A stretch of 64,000 bases of DNA from positions 19,388,767-19,452,766 of the forward strand of contig OX243824.1 in assembly GCA_945859605.1 (NCBI GenBank). The letters are read 5' to 3'. This DNA is from Lumbricus rubellus. Taxonomy: Eukaryota; Annelida; Clitellata; Crassiclitellata; Lumbricidae. Below are positions 30,501 to 43,500 of this stretch, piece after piece (the stretch's first letter is position 1; every line of letters begins with the position of its first letter). The translations under genes and the position numbers were made by a program. The notes below the pieces were generated by a model. It worked only from the letters and a program-made list of their open reading frames with translations, had not been told where the DNA came from and ran no database searches.

Positions 30501-31541
30501 CCATCCTTGGTCTCATCTGTGCTCCTGGCACCAAATTCGTACAATCCCTTTTTCAATTCAGTCATATTCCAATTCATATCCAAATAACCTGAAAGTTGAT
30601 TTGGCTAAATTCTAGTGAAGCAGAAGAAGAAACCAAACCTGAATGATTGTGGGAAAAATAATTCTCACCTGCCTACGAATAACAATATCCCTTGTGCTCT
30701 TGCTTCTGTATAATCTCTTTTCAATTCAGTTATATTTCAATTCATATCCAAATAACCTGAAAGCTGATTTGGCCAAATTCTGGTAAAGCAGAAGAAGAAA
30801 CCAAACTGGAATGAAGGGGGGTGGGGGTGATTCTCACCTGCCTACGAATAACAGGACGAAGACCTCGAGGACCGGTCGATGATGTCCACGGAATAAACTC
30901 TGGCGTTCTGCCAACCGCTGCATCAGAATGGTACCTGGCAGCCTGAGCATGGCGATACTGACTTGCCGCGTATATCATTCCCTAAAGAACACACAAAATG
31001 CAACAAAAGCATCTTCATTGCCTTGAACCTACCGTATACTATATTATGTAGACATTCAGGCTAGACAGAGGTAAGAGATCTTGATGCTGGAGAGTTCCAG
31101 GCAACACCATTATTCAGTCAGACGCCTATTTCAGCCAAATGCAAATGTAACATTTCTACATTCCTTGCTTACATCACAACTATTTTGCATGCCAAACCAA
31201 CGATCATTTAAAAGACTTTTGGCTTTTTTCAAGGAAGCAATGCAACATAGTTTGAGCAACACTGCGTTTCAAGTGGACTTAATAAATTTGGAGATCACGA
31301 TTACGAAAAAATTGCAGAACTGCTATATACTAGTGAACAGACAAAACACAACAGAAAGTCCATTGCCCAACTTCAATAGAATCATGCCACAAATACCTTT
31401 CTCAGACCTTATATGTGTCACGTTACTATTGGCCGCCTCAGTGGACTCTTTTAAATCAAAGCTTAAAACTTATCTGTTTGCTAAGGCTTATCCCGCAGTC
31501 AGCTGTTTGTGAGGTGCCCTTATACGCCATATAAATTGCAG

Positions 31542-31584
<43 letters not shown>

Positions 31585-34500
31585 CATTATTATTATTATT
31601 ATTATTATTACTGGCTCTCGATATCTCACCTTGATAATGGCATTGGTAGAGGAAATTAAGGAGACGATCTTGGTCGGACTGTTTTCGCTCGTCAACCGCT
31701 CCTCCAAGCAATCAACGACACACGGCAAGATGTCGGAAATTTGAGACACCTGCAACAGAAGAAAAAATGTTAAACCTATATCGCATTGTATCGTACCTAA
31801 TTCTAATTGTCACTTTGAGCAATAAAAACTGTGGTGTTATGGTTAATAAACTTATCTCAGAGCATTTCTGCTGATCATCTTATAGATCATCTTATCTCAT
31901 CTTATCTGACCATTTATAAAGCGCTTCTCGCAGCAAGAGCCTTTCAGAAACTCTCCCAGTGCGTTCAAACCCAAGAAAAAAGGCAAGTTTTTAGCCGAGA
32001 GAAAGACGAGGATACACTACCAGAGAGGATGGCAGAGCGAACTGGTGGGGGAAGCCAATTACATAGAAAGGGACCAATGCAGGCAAATCTTGATCTCTTT
32101 TTGTTCCTAGGAATGAGATTGCTCTTGCCCAACATCGGGTGTTTGACATAAAAAGGAAATGAAAAGAATGTAGGAAAATCTAAATAAAACAGGTATACTC
32201 TAAAATATATAGCAACGTGGACATTTTCAAAGTCTCACCTCTCGGTAAAATATATCCTGAGGAGTTAAGTTGTTGAATGGAACCAACTGACGTCTGTCCA
32301 AAACGGCGTCGATCGCCCGATCCACCACTTCAGCATGCCTATCACAATCATTAGCTTTATAACAAACAAGATAATATTTAATAGTAATAAAATAATCTTA
32401 AAATGACACTAACGCAGTAAAATGAACGGATTATCACAAGTTATTACAAGATTCAAAATTTAACTAAAGACAAAGATCATTGCTGGAGGACACCAAAACA
32501 TTTGACCACGTTTTATTAATGAAAGAAATTGATACGTTTTCTCAAAAATATTACTTATCTTGGTAGTTGTGCAAAATTTAAATGCATACATCACGCAAAC
32601 CTCTGTGCAGATGTATGTGCGTATGTATGTCTATGGACATTTATACAGCGCCTTGCAATAACCTCTTAAATGCATTGAATCGATGCAATGTCTTACTCTG
32701 AATGTAGATTCCGCAATGCCTTCGCTGCCTCGATCTTCTCTGCGTGTTCACACAGCAACATCCTTGTCAACGTGAAACCACCTCGCACCGATACCAACGT
32801 CAACTGCAAAAACATCCAACAACACTTTTTGTATAAATAACTAAAATACCTGTGAGCAACATTGTCATCTAAATCAAATCGATTTAAATGATAAACCAAG
32901 TACACTAACAATTCAATTTAATTCATTTATTGTAACCATCAACCATATATAATAATAAGTACAAGATGGCAACAAGGAACAGGGACACTTATATACATGT
33001 GCAATTTTAACTGATGGCTAAATGGTTGATATCATGAATTGAACAGTAGGCTAAAAAACAGAATGATATGACAATTAATGTAGTGAACTTAACTTTTTTT
33101 AAACATACAAAACAAACAAAAAACAGTGCTTACAAGGCTAAACATCCCCTCAGTCATTAGTTAAATAGTCACGTAGCAGTGTCTTAGCCCTTAGTAAACT
33201 TGATGTACGATCCGATAGTCTTACCCTGTCCCAGAGTCGATAGTTCTTAAGAAAGCAGAGAAAGAGTTCGTGCGCCTTCTGCTTGTCGTCCAACTGATGC
33301 AACAGTATCAACGATACGGAAGTTGACGCTGATCCTAACAAACAAAGATGACAATTTAACCCATTAGTGTCTGCTCCACACACACATACACATCACCATC
33401 AACCATCACATGTCCCTAACCCTTTAACAACAAAAGTGTAGTAAATGGTATGGTTAACTCTCAGCCATGCATACATACACTGTCATACAGCATCTCTAAA
33501 ACCTCTCATAAATGGCACCATTCAGAAAATGCAGCAAAAACACATTGTGGGGCGCGTGTTGTAGTGGGTATGTTCGTCGCCTTGCAGCCGGAGGGTTGCA
33601 GGTTCGAATCCACCTCAAGTCACTGCATAGGGAGTCTAGGGGCCTTGGGCAAGTCCTTCACTCGCAATTGCTTAGCAGTGTCCGCGCTGTAGTCAGGAGC
33701 ACCATAATAAGTGCACATAAATACAGACATAGCATTTCTAAAACCTATCATAAATGGCTCCATTCAGAAAATGCAACAAAAACCCATTGCGGGGCGTGGT
33801 TGTGTAGTGGGTATGTCCACCTCAAGCTGCCATGTAGGGACCTTGAGCAAGTCCTTCTCTCGCAATTGCTCAGTGCTTTGGCGTAAAACTCCGATGCAGT
33901 GTCTGCACTGTAGTCAGGAGCGCTTCTGAGTAGAAATCTTAAAGGGGCGCTTCTGAGTAGAAACCTTAAAGGGGCGCTATAACAAGTGCACATACAAACA
34001 AACATCCACTCAAAATCATTCCCTCTCCACGACCATAGACAAGAAAAGAAATCTCATCTCACCCGGAGGAAGAGATTCGGCCCAACGTGGATCCGACGCC
34101 GGATAATCGTCGACCATTTCCTGACTCAGTCCAACGACGAGCGTATCCAGAAGAGAATCAGGATCCACAGAAGGAGAAACTCCCGGCGGAAACATATCAT
34201 CAATAATCTTCTGTGCGTCCGCCTGGTGCTGAAAGTCAGAACAATGAATCGATATATCGATAAGTAAAATTGATTATTCAAAAATAGATAAAACAGACCT
34301 TGGAAAAATTAAATCACATCAGCACGAACCATAGCATATTTGCATAAGCAATCAATTATATTGTATTGTATCTGACCATTTATAAAGCGCTTCTAGTAGT
34401 AAGAGCTAAATTCAGAATTGCTCCCAGTGTGTGCGACTCCAAGAGAAAATATAGGATTTTAGGCAAGAGAAAGCTGAGAAAAGACTGCCAGAGAGAATAC

Positions 34501-37500
34501 GACAGAGCGAATCTAATCTTAAACAAAGTTTTAAATCAAATCAGCAGCACACAAAAGTAGTACAAACACTTTAACAATGAGCTGAATTGATTTCTCATTC
34601 ATTTTCCGTACATGGTCATCACTAAAGCATCAAAACATTTTTTGCTGGTTAAGGTACACAGGCAAATAGAAGCAATTGCAAACATTTCTTGTTCATTATT
34701 ACACCAAAGTCCCTTGAGATCGGTTATGGTCTACTGTTGACTTTGGAATAATAATAATAATAAATTTAATAATAATAATAACAATAATAATAATAAGTAG
34801 AAGAAGAAAAATATCAACAATTTCTATGTCACCGTAACACAGCATATGCCACTACAAAGGTGCCTGAACAAACCCAAGAAAACTTCTTTGTTATTTTTTT
34901 CTTTAGTCGTGGCTGGGCTGGGAGCGCCTCCGAGTAGTTTCTTGAAGGGGCGCTATATAAATTCTAATAATGAATGAATGAACACGAAATACATCTAATT
35001 TAGCAGAGAACCATACCGAGGCATCACGAATGCTGGCAAGGAAAGCAGCCTTCAAGCGTGATGACCGGTCTGAACTCAAGCTCATCTTGCTAATCGTCTC
35101 CGAATTTGCAGTCGCTGCAATTGACGTCTGAAAGAACACAACAGAAAATGGATCACGACTTCGCAACGAGGTGCAGCTGTTACTGACGCGTATAAAAGAT
35201 GTGAAAGCAGAACATGCTGTGCCAATTCAATTCAATTCATATAATTACCAAACTATTAGTACATGCACATTGTACATTTATTGCAACACATCATTGATTT
35301 CAAAGGGTTAACCCAAAACAAACAATACCGTTCCGTAAGCAGGATCGCCCTTTTTCATTTTTGTTTTAAATGCATACAGTAACACAAACTGAAATAAAAG
35401 CATGAATCAGAACAAGTAAAACTGCAAAGGTGCAGAAATCAACAATTGTAGTACTACATACAGATCAGATGAACTTTAGATATCACCTGTTCACCAAAAA
35501 TATGAGCTTCAATGAACTTATCAGATTTGCAAGCAAACTCACACTCTAAACAAATCCCTTTCACCAACAATGATCTAATAGACACAGAACAAACTAAATG
35601 TACAGAGAAAATAGCGAGAAACCTACATCGAGTTTCGCGAAAGACGCAGTCTTTGACAGAACATCAACAGCACTGCAAGCAAAGCAAAAACAACAATTCA
35701 TTTCTCAGCACATTCACTTTGAATACAAATAAAGAGAAAATCCATAATTTAATTATAAACAATTAAACGAATAAACAGTTCAGCGAATGACCATATATCC
35801 ACAGGCAAAATAAATGTGAGCACAACATGAAAGCCGTCATGAATTTAGTCAATTTTTATTTACTGAAATAAACTGACAAGTATGTGACTTTTACATTGTC
35901 AGAGGTGATGTTTAAGGATTAAATTAAGGCAATTGAAATGCTATAAATATTGGGCCAATGATAGGTTATTACAATAGAGATAAAATCAATATGTGCTTTG
36001 TATAACACTCAAGATATCAAATTGCAGCCATCTTTGTTAGGGAGGGAGAAACTTTGGGGACCAGGGCAAATCGAATAACTAGTTGGACGAATCGGAAGGA
36101 ACAGCATGTAAAGTAAATTTATGATGCTCAACAATGGAACTGATCTTTAATAAATCTACATATGCTACAATGCACAAAACATTGAGCCAACCAGCAACCA
36201 AAATACCTTGCCATGAAATCTGTCATCGTTTCCTGTATCTTCACGAGCTGACCTTGGTCAGAGATAAACACAGCCAGGCCATCTGAACAACCTAAAGCGA
36301 CACAACGGCAACAAAACTAAACGCGATCATAAGCGTCAAAAACTCAACAGAACAAACACACACGAAAACTTCATATAAATTATACACAAATAAATACGGC
36401 AGCCACGTGAAAAAGCCTCATTTTTAAAAATCATATTCTAAGAATCCATCGAATGCAGTTATTAGATTATATTAAAAACTCCTACAAACTGTTTCAATTT
36501 TCTCATTCTCCGCAGCTTGACTTTTTCAGACTTCTCTTGTCTCTCCAACTTGCTTGACAAATCTGACTTCTCTGCTGGAGTAAACTGTGAATGAGAGTTC
36601 AATCAAGAGGCACTATATAAGTCTACAGATACCACGCAATACGATGAATTGATGTCTAATGCATTACGATAATGGTAAAATAGAAGTTTTTAGTCTACGC
36701 ATGAAAAGATTAAATTTGATACCTGCTCCAAGATTCAGAAAGTCGACGACATCCGGAGTTTCTTCAGGCTTTCCGTCTGTCAAAAGATAACATGAGAAGC
36801 ATAAAAATATGGAAAAGCAGTTAAACACGCACCTGCTCTGAACTGTCAAATTTCATTTTCTAGTATAAGAATTATCGTGATTATTTATTACGACTGCTAT
36901 GTTTTAATAAACTACCACATCACATGAAATTTCAAAGGGTACAATTTCAGATTCTTTCGTTGACATAGAGTATTTTCACATGAACATTGTGCGGATATTA
37001 CACAAACTTCGGAAATGCGAAATCAAAACCAGTGTTTTGTAGTGGAACAACTCGTTATTGTTAGTATGCATGTATGCTGTATTTTCAATCCCACAGAATC
37101 AAATTCTACTAGAACATTTCAAACAGGAACGCGCACACATTTCCTTCGTATGTTTCAATCAACCAATCAATATAGTCAATCAGCAAAAACTGAAAGTTGC
37201 ACCCTTTCCATATATCTACATTGACTGTGCACCACATATTAAAGGAATATAAACTTTTTCTAATATAAAATATGAGATTTTGTGGTTAAGACTTTTGTTG
37301 CAATTTATTAAAACGTACCAATATTTTATATCGGTACGTTTTAATAAACTGCCGTAGAATTCTACAAGTCAACATATCTCAAAAATGCAGAAGGAAAGAG
37401 AAGTGGCTACCAGCAACACATGCGACAATGTCTCGGTTATAGATGTAGACGCCCGGAGATAAGAGATTCGGAACGAGCAGTCGACACCACAACTGAGCTT

Positions 37501-37510
37501 CATTGTTATT
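21513..37510 (-). CDS. NUP133: NUP133 exons encoding the last propeller part and the alpha-helical stack
   Basis: Exons 37510-37411 through 36291-36207 finish the propeller (LLSPGVYIYNRDIV, DGLAVFISDQGQLV). From 35672 downward the exons encode the alpha-solenoid that contacts NUP107. Landmarks are RLKAAFLASIRD, VDDYPASDPRWAESLPP, ILLHQLDDKQKAHELF, RMLLCEHAEKIEAAKALR, LTPQDIFYREVSQISDIL, EFIPWTSSTGPRGLRPVI, LADILLDGYRVQLDSL, LQSKENKFMSWLHDI, LSLLELGQEETEF, LILHQEQL, KVLTVPEMIDLYIGDY and KALDLTAFID. The terminal exon 21655-21513 ends MLPSADDLLASDSLGDL...RMAVDD and TAA. Every exon has GT/AG borders on the minus strand. I see no frameshift or internal stop. Confidence 0.93.
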
Positions 37511-40500
37511 CTAAAAGAAACAACAGCACAATTTATTTTCATTTATTTCTACATTTCAATAGCGCCTCCTTCAAGCTTCCTACTCAGAGGCGCTCCCGAC
37601 TACAGCGCGGACGCAGCACCGGAGTTTCACATCGAAGTGCCTGAGTAATTGCAAATGAAGGACTTGCTCAAGGTTCCTACGTGGCGGCTTGAGGTGGATT
37701 TGAACCTGAAACCCACCGGTTCCAAGGCAGCGACGCCACCACTACAATTATATCAAACACAGCATCATGCAAGCGTATTGTACTGTATCTATAAATTTAT
37801 GTAGCGCCTCTCAAATAGCGCACCAATCAGAGGCACTCCCAGTGTGAAACCAAGAGCGAAAAAAGTGGTCTTGAGACAAAGAAAAGAGACAGTTGGTCAC
37901 CAGTTTATAAGAAGGAATGCATCGAAGGAGGAAGCTGGTTCCACAGTGCATGGTCAATAAAAGCATTTTAATCATGGCAGTCTCAGCACGCGAGATGAAG
38001 ATATTCGAAAGTGATTTTCCAGTTATTAAACGCTGTTTCTTTATAACCAGACCCATAATCATCATCGTACCTCGTACACTCCATGATGACCGGTGACTGT
38101 AAACGAGAAGAAACCTCGAGGCGGTTGTTCTCCTTCCGTGTACAGCATTCCTTCAATCAACAACAAAACATTCTGCGAGTAAAAAAATCGCACACAGCAT
38201 TCATCATCATCTGTGGCAAAGCTTTAGATCAGCGGTTCCCAACCCGTGGCCAGCGGGCCAAAAGTGGCCCGCGAGGCCTCAAAAGTGGCCCTCATCTCTC
38301 AAAGAATTAACAAAAATATATGAAAAATTCACAATTTGGGCAGGATAGAACATATAATTACTTTATATTAAAAATTATTTGATTTTGAAGTCTATAAACA
38401 TCAAACATTCTACTTTTATAATAATTTTATTTACTTTTAGTTAATTTAATTTTAGCATCGTGGCCCCCCTAGATGCCCTAATGTCCCTTGACTAAGACAA
38501 AGTCACCCACGGATCCTCCAACTTAGAAAATGTGGCCCTACAGTCAAAAAAGGTTGGGAACCTCTGCTTTAGATACTTATTGCTGAAGACAAAATGATAC
38601 ATCATATCACTCGCTGCTAAAAGACTTGAGAAAGAAAATTATTCTTAAATATAAGAGACCTTTCAATGGAAACCTTACCAATGGCATAGTAGACCTGAGG
38701 TGATGCACTTTGGTTGACACCAGCGCCTAACACCATAACACCATCGCTGCAAAAATGAAACACCTCGTAATGCAATCATTTCGTTAAAACATTAAAACAA
38801 GGTTACAAGCATCAGATGAAGAAAGCATTGAACCTATGGGTTAAGTAAATTAAGAATGTTTTGCCTCACTAAACAGATATTTTTTGCATTCAGTTACATC
38901 ATTATTCCATAGCTCTTCAACAAGTAACATAATAACATAACTAACCTAATGCTCTTGGTCCCATTCGCACGAACTGCAACGATGCAGAATAGAGCCTTTT
39001 CTGTGATCGCCAAGTTGTCTGGAATGGGCTCCCACAGGAGCTACGTCTCCTTTCTGGGGTTATTACTGAAACATTTTTTTATTAAACTCAAAACTGTCCT
39101 TTTTTGCCGTGCTAGAGTCGGGAGCGCTTCTGAGTAGTCCCCCTTGAAGAAGCGCTATATAAATTCTTGAGTGAATGAATGAATAACATAAAATGATAAT
39201 TCCAAATCAGCACACATCCTTGATGTGAAAGAAAAATGACATGGAATAAAAAAAAATCTTGAAACTACAGGACAACACTTCCTATCCCTCTGATTTGAAA
39301 ACAAAACAGGACTTTCAAACGCTCACCGTAGAAGCTCAAGATCCATAACCCAGCTACTGTACTGTTGCAAACTTGAAGCCTCCTTCTTCTGCAACAACAA
39401 AAAAGAATCTGTAAATCTCGTTTCTAACCAAAAGCCCAACATATTTTAGTAGCCAAAACTTCAACGCAAAACGAAAATTTACATTAGTTCATTTCAATAT
39501 TGAACAAAAACAGTTCTTTAGGAACAATGTAATGCGGTATACGGACGTTCAACACGAAAATCTACCCCGACTGGTTTTGAACCCTGATCTCTCCAAGAAT
39601 AGTCTAGCAGGCTAACTCCTAGACTGTGGACGTACCCCTTGAAAGCCGCATAAAATGAATGCAAACCTAATTGGAAAATTGTATGCAGCATCCTTAAGTT
39701 AAATATGAATCAAATAGACCATACGAACAAAAAACATCATAACAAGTTTTAACCCTTTAATGCCGAGATGGTAGTAAATGGTCTGGGAAATTCTATACCC
39801 TATGGGATTAAAGGGTTAAATTGAATTTCATGTCATAGCAACATAACATGATTGGAACTCCAAATATAAGTTTAAAAAGTAAGTAAGTAAGAGAGTGCAT
39901 TCTTTAATATAACCCACTGCCTAGCAGCACTCTGCTAAACAGGTATCACAACAAAAAATCACATAGACATTAACATAGTCTGCCTATATATAATTAATAA
40001 TTTATATTAATTATATATATTAATTACAGATATCAGCATCGATATATCCGAGCACAACTGACCCAAACGCTGGTCGCCAAACATTCCCGAAACAATGATT
40101 CGACTGGATACTCGTACAGTAACTGTAACGTAAAAAATAACAATATGTATGCATGCATGTGTCTGTATTGTTTGTTTGTATATGCACTTGATATAGCGCC
40201 CCTTCAATCTTCCTACTCAGAGGCGCTCCTGACTACAGCGTTGACACTGCATCGAAGTTTCACGCCGAAATGTCGAGCAATTGCAAGTGAAGGACTTGTC
40301 CAAGGTCCCTACACGGCGACTTGAGGTGGATTCGAACCTGCAACCCTCTGGCTGCAAGGCAACAAACACACTCACCACACCACCGCACCCCTTTTTACGT
40401 ATGTAAGTACAAAATGTATGTATGCATGTATAATAAGTGCTGAATAAATAAAACAACTCACTACACTGCGATCCGTAATCGATACAACTCCATGCTGTTT

Positions 40501-43500
40501 TCGTGCGACATTTTAAATCTAAATCCAAATACAGTCTTTACAATACATTACTCTCTCATGTGTGGACCATCTGCACTCTATCTTACTTATTATTACCAAT
40601 TAAAGTACATTATCTCAAACGTTGTAACTCATCCAGTTGGAGGTTTAATTAAGTTTTGTCATATACCCATTTTCAAGCTGAAGGAATTGCACTGGCTGTT
40701 CATTCATTCAGTCATTCATTACAAGGATTTATATAGCACAACTTCAACGCGACTACTCAGGAACACTCCCGACCCCAGTACTGCTAAAACGGACAGTTCC
40801 AGGCCGTAGATTCCTTCGCTCTGCCACACAAGGCAATCTGGTTCTACCTATGGCTCGAACTTCCGCAGCACACTTCATAAAAGCTTTCTTATGGTCAGAC
40901 CATCATTCTGGAGTAAGTTACCTAGTAGCCTGGTCTATGTAACGAATTTCTTGGTCTTTCTTTGCCCCTATTCCACTTGAAAGTTTTTGAAACCATTCTC
41001 TTTGATTGTGGTTTGGCATCAGGTCAGGAGCGCCTCTGAGGAGCTTCTCCTGAAGTGGCACTATATAAATGTACGATTACAATTACAATCCAAAAAATTA
41101 CTAACCACTCTGATCAACAAAGATTTATGCTATCGAATAACAAACAAAGCTGAGCAGAAGATAATCAAAGGAAGTATTAATTCACCTTCTCGTGTTTAGT
41201 GTTGACGACCCATTTCTGGACATTTGCACCCGTCAAGACGTAGAGAGACTGCGACTCCGGTCCCATCGTCTCACCAGGAAGAATTTGATACAGTGGCTGC
41301 AAACGTGGAATTATGGTATAAAGCACAATTCAACCAAAAGTCAAATAACAGAATGTTCAGCTAACTATTTAACAACTGAGCAAGCTATTATTTCAGAAAT
41401 TTTATATAGCGCCTCTTCGAGGTAGGCTACTCAGAAGCACTCCTGACCCAACCACGGCTAAATAAGAGTTTATAGGTTCTTAACACGTACCCCACCCAGT
41501 ACGAGTTACCTCATACCAAATTCAGTTATTTAACAAGGCATGTAGGCGGTCAACGTGTTTAGGAACAGAGTGGAGTGACCCCTGTGAATTAAGCACAGTA
41601 TAACAGGTAGGCCACTCCAGGTTGTAGGACAAGCAACAGAGAATAAATGATGCTGTGTGGTGGGGTGTGGGGAGAGAGGGATGGATGGATGGAGGGATTG
41701 GTGGGGAACGGCTGAATCCTAAAATTCCCGGGCAATGCCGGGTACCCCCAGCTAGTAATAATAATAAAATAATAATAAAAATAATAAAAAATAATAATAA
41801 TAATAATAATAAGTTAACTCACAGATAATAAACAGTATTAATAATAATAGGAAACTCACAGCGCCGTTAGATGGTTGCTGCTGTGGGGTGGTAAAGAACG
41901 AAGAAACTCGTCTTCCGATCCCAGACATCAAACCCTGAGAAGACTTCAGCACACGATAGGTCAGCTGACCCTGAAAAAGTAAAACAGCAGTGCACAGCCA
42001 TTTGCAACATTCGTTATTTCAGCACCCATTAAACAAAACATCTGAACTCTGAAACAAAGACTTTGAAACAGTTTAGATCCACACTAAGGTATGATACACC
42101 AACACATAGTGTTACAGACGACCTCTTTTTAATGTTTTTCAAATATTCATACGTTGTAAAAACCTGGAGACAAGGATTGGTGCACTAAGCAACTGCTCAC
42201 AGTGCCCAGTGCTCAAGAATGGCTTTTGAAAAACCTCTACACTGTAACTGTCCCAAAGCAGGTTCCAACCTATGCAATGCAATCAATATACAAGGCATAC
42301 ATTGACTTTAACTGATACACGTTAGTAAGCCAAAGTTTAGTTCTGCATGTAAATGCTGCACATCAACATTGCTACGATAACTTACTGTAGGCCATTAACT
42401 AACAGTTCTAATTGCTTTTTTTCCCCAGATCATTCTGCCATGCAGCGCAGTAGAAATGAAACAGTGCAAAGACACCAACCCAAACAGTTCAACACAGGTG
42501 TCGATGAAAATGTCCACTAGTTCTCAGACTATAAATCGTGAAATCGTGCTGATAATGATGAGAGAAAAAACCAGATGACCAACCTGAGTCCAGTCGATGT
42601 GTATGAGAGTGCTTGAGGGCGTCCCAACGACAAAGCCAGAGTCAGACGCCTGTGCAAAACAGAAGAAGCGTTCACGAAGAAACCAAGACCATAACACCAA
42701 GTGGCATATTATGTTTTAACTGATCTATAAAACCCATGCATTCCTTTCAAGCACTCTCACCAATGTGCTAAACCTCCAACCATGTTGGAGGGTATAGGAT
42801 TTCCCATACCATTTACTACCATCTCGGTATTAAAGGGTTAAGCCACACTCACAGCTTGCAGGAAGACTACAGTCTCTCACCAAGCCCACCAAAAGCAGCC
42901 AATAGAGAGTCGTCGCTAAGGCAATGACTGATATAAACAATTGATGCTAAAATGCACTTAGAAAACTAATTTACGCATCATTTATACAATGCATCAACAT
43001 TTTCTGACTAGGAACACTTCATCACTGGGTTATGAGCGCTTCTTGAGTAGGTATTCATACAGGAGGCACAATCCAAATTTACAGAATGAATGAATAAATT
43101 AACCTCTAGAGTTGAAATATGGGACACGGTATTGTAACGGCATGTTCTGTGCCTTGTAACCACAGTGTTGCAGGTTTGAATCTACCTCAAGGCGCTTGCA
43201 ACAAGTTGCTTACCCACAATTATCTGTGAGGAAGGCAACGGGAAACCACCCCATCCATCTCATCCCCATGTGGCTTTTAAAGCCAATGGACCTGCCTTCG
43301 GGCAGAGAATTCATCATCATCATCATAGATTGCACGAAGCCAAAAAAAAACTAAATTGTTAGTAAATTCCAACCTGAAGATGTCTGAGAATGATACAGTT
43401 TTCGCCTTTGAGAGCGATGCTCAGTTCAGCGTAGGAGTTCTCGAGACTGATGTTATACCAGAAGCGAGCCGTTCCCTCTGGCGAGATGGCTAAGCACGAA

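Noticed and set aside
31081..31512. 143-residue plus-strand frame as a possible gene
   Set aside because: Only the last 25 residues look like a protein (a LINE C-terminus). The rest has no recognisable domain and lies within a NUP133 intron.
40168..40445. CRISPR-like direct repeats or satellite arrays among the repeated SINE motifs
   Set aside because: Copies are in both orientations, far apart and diverged. This is an animal genome, and the pattern is retrotransposition.
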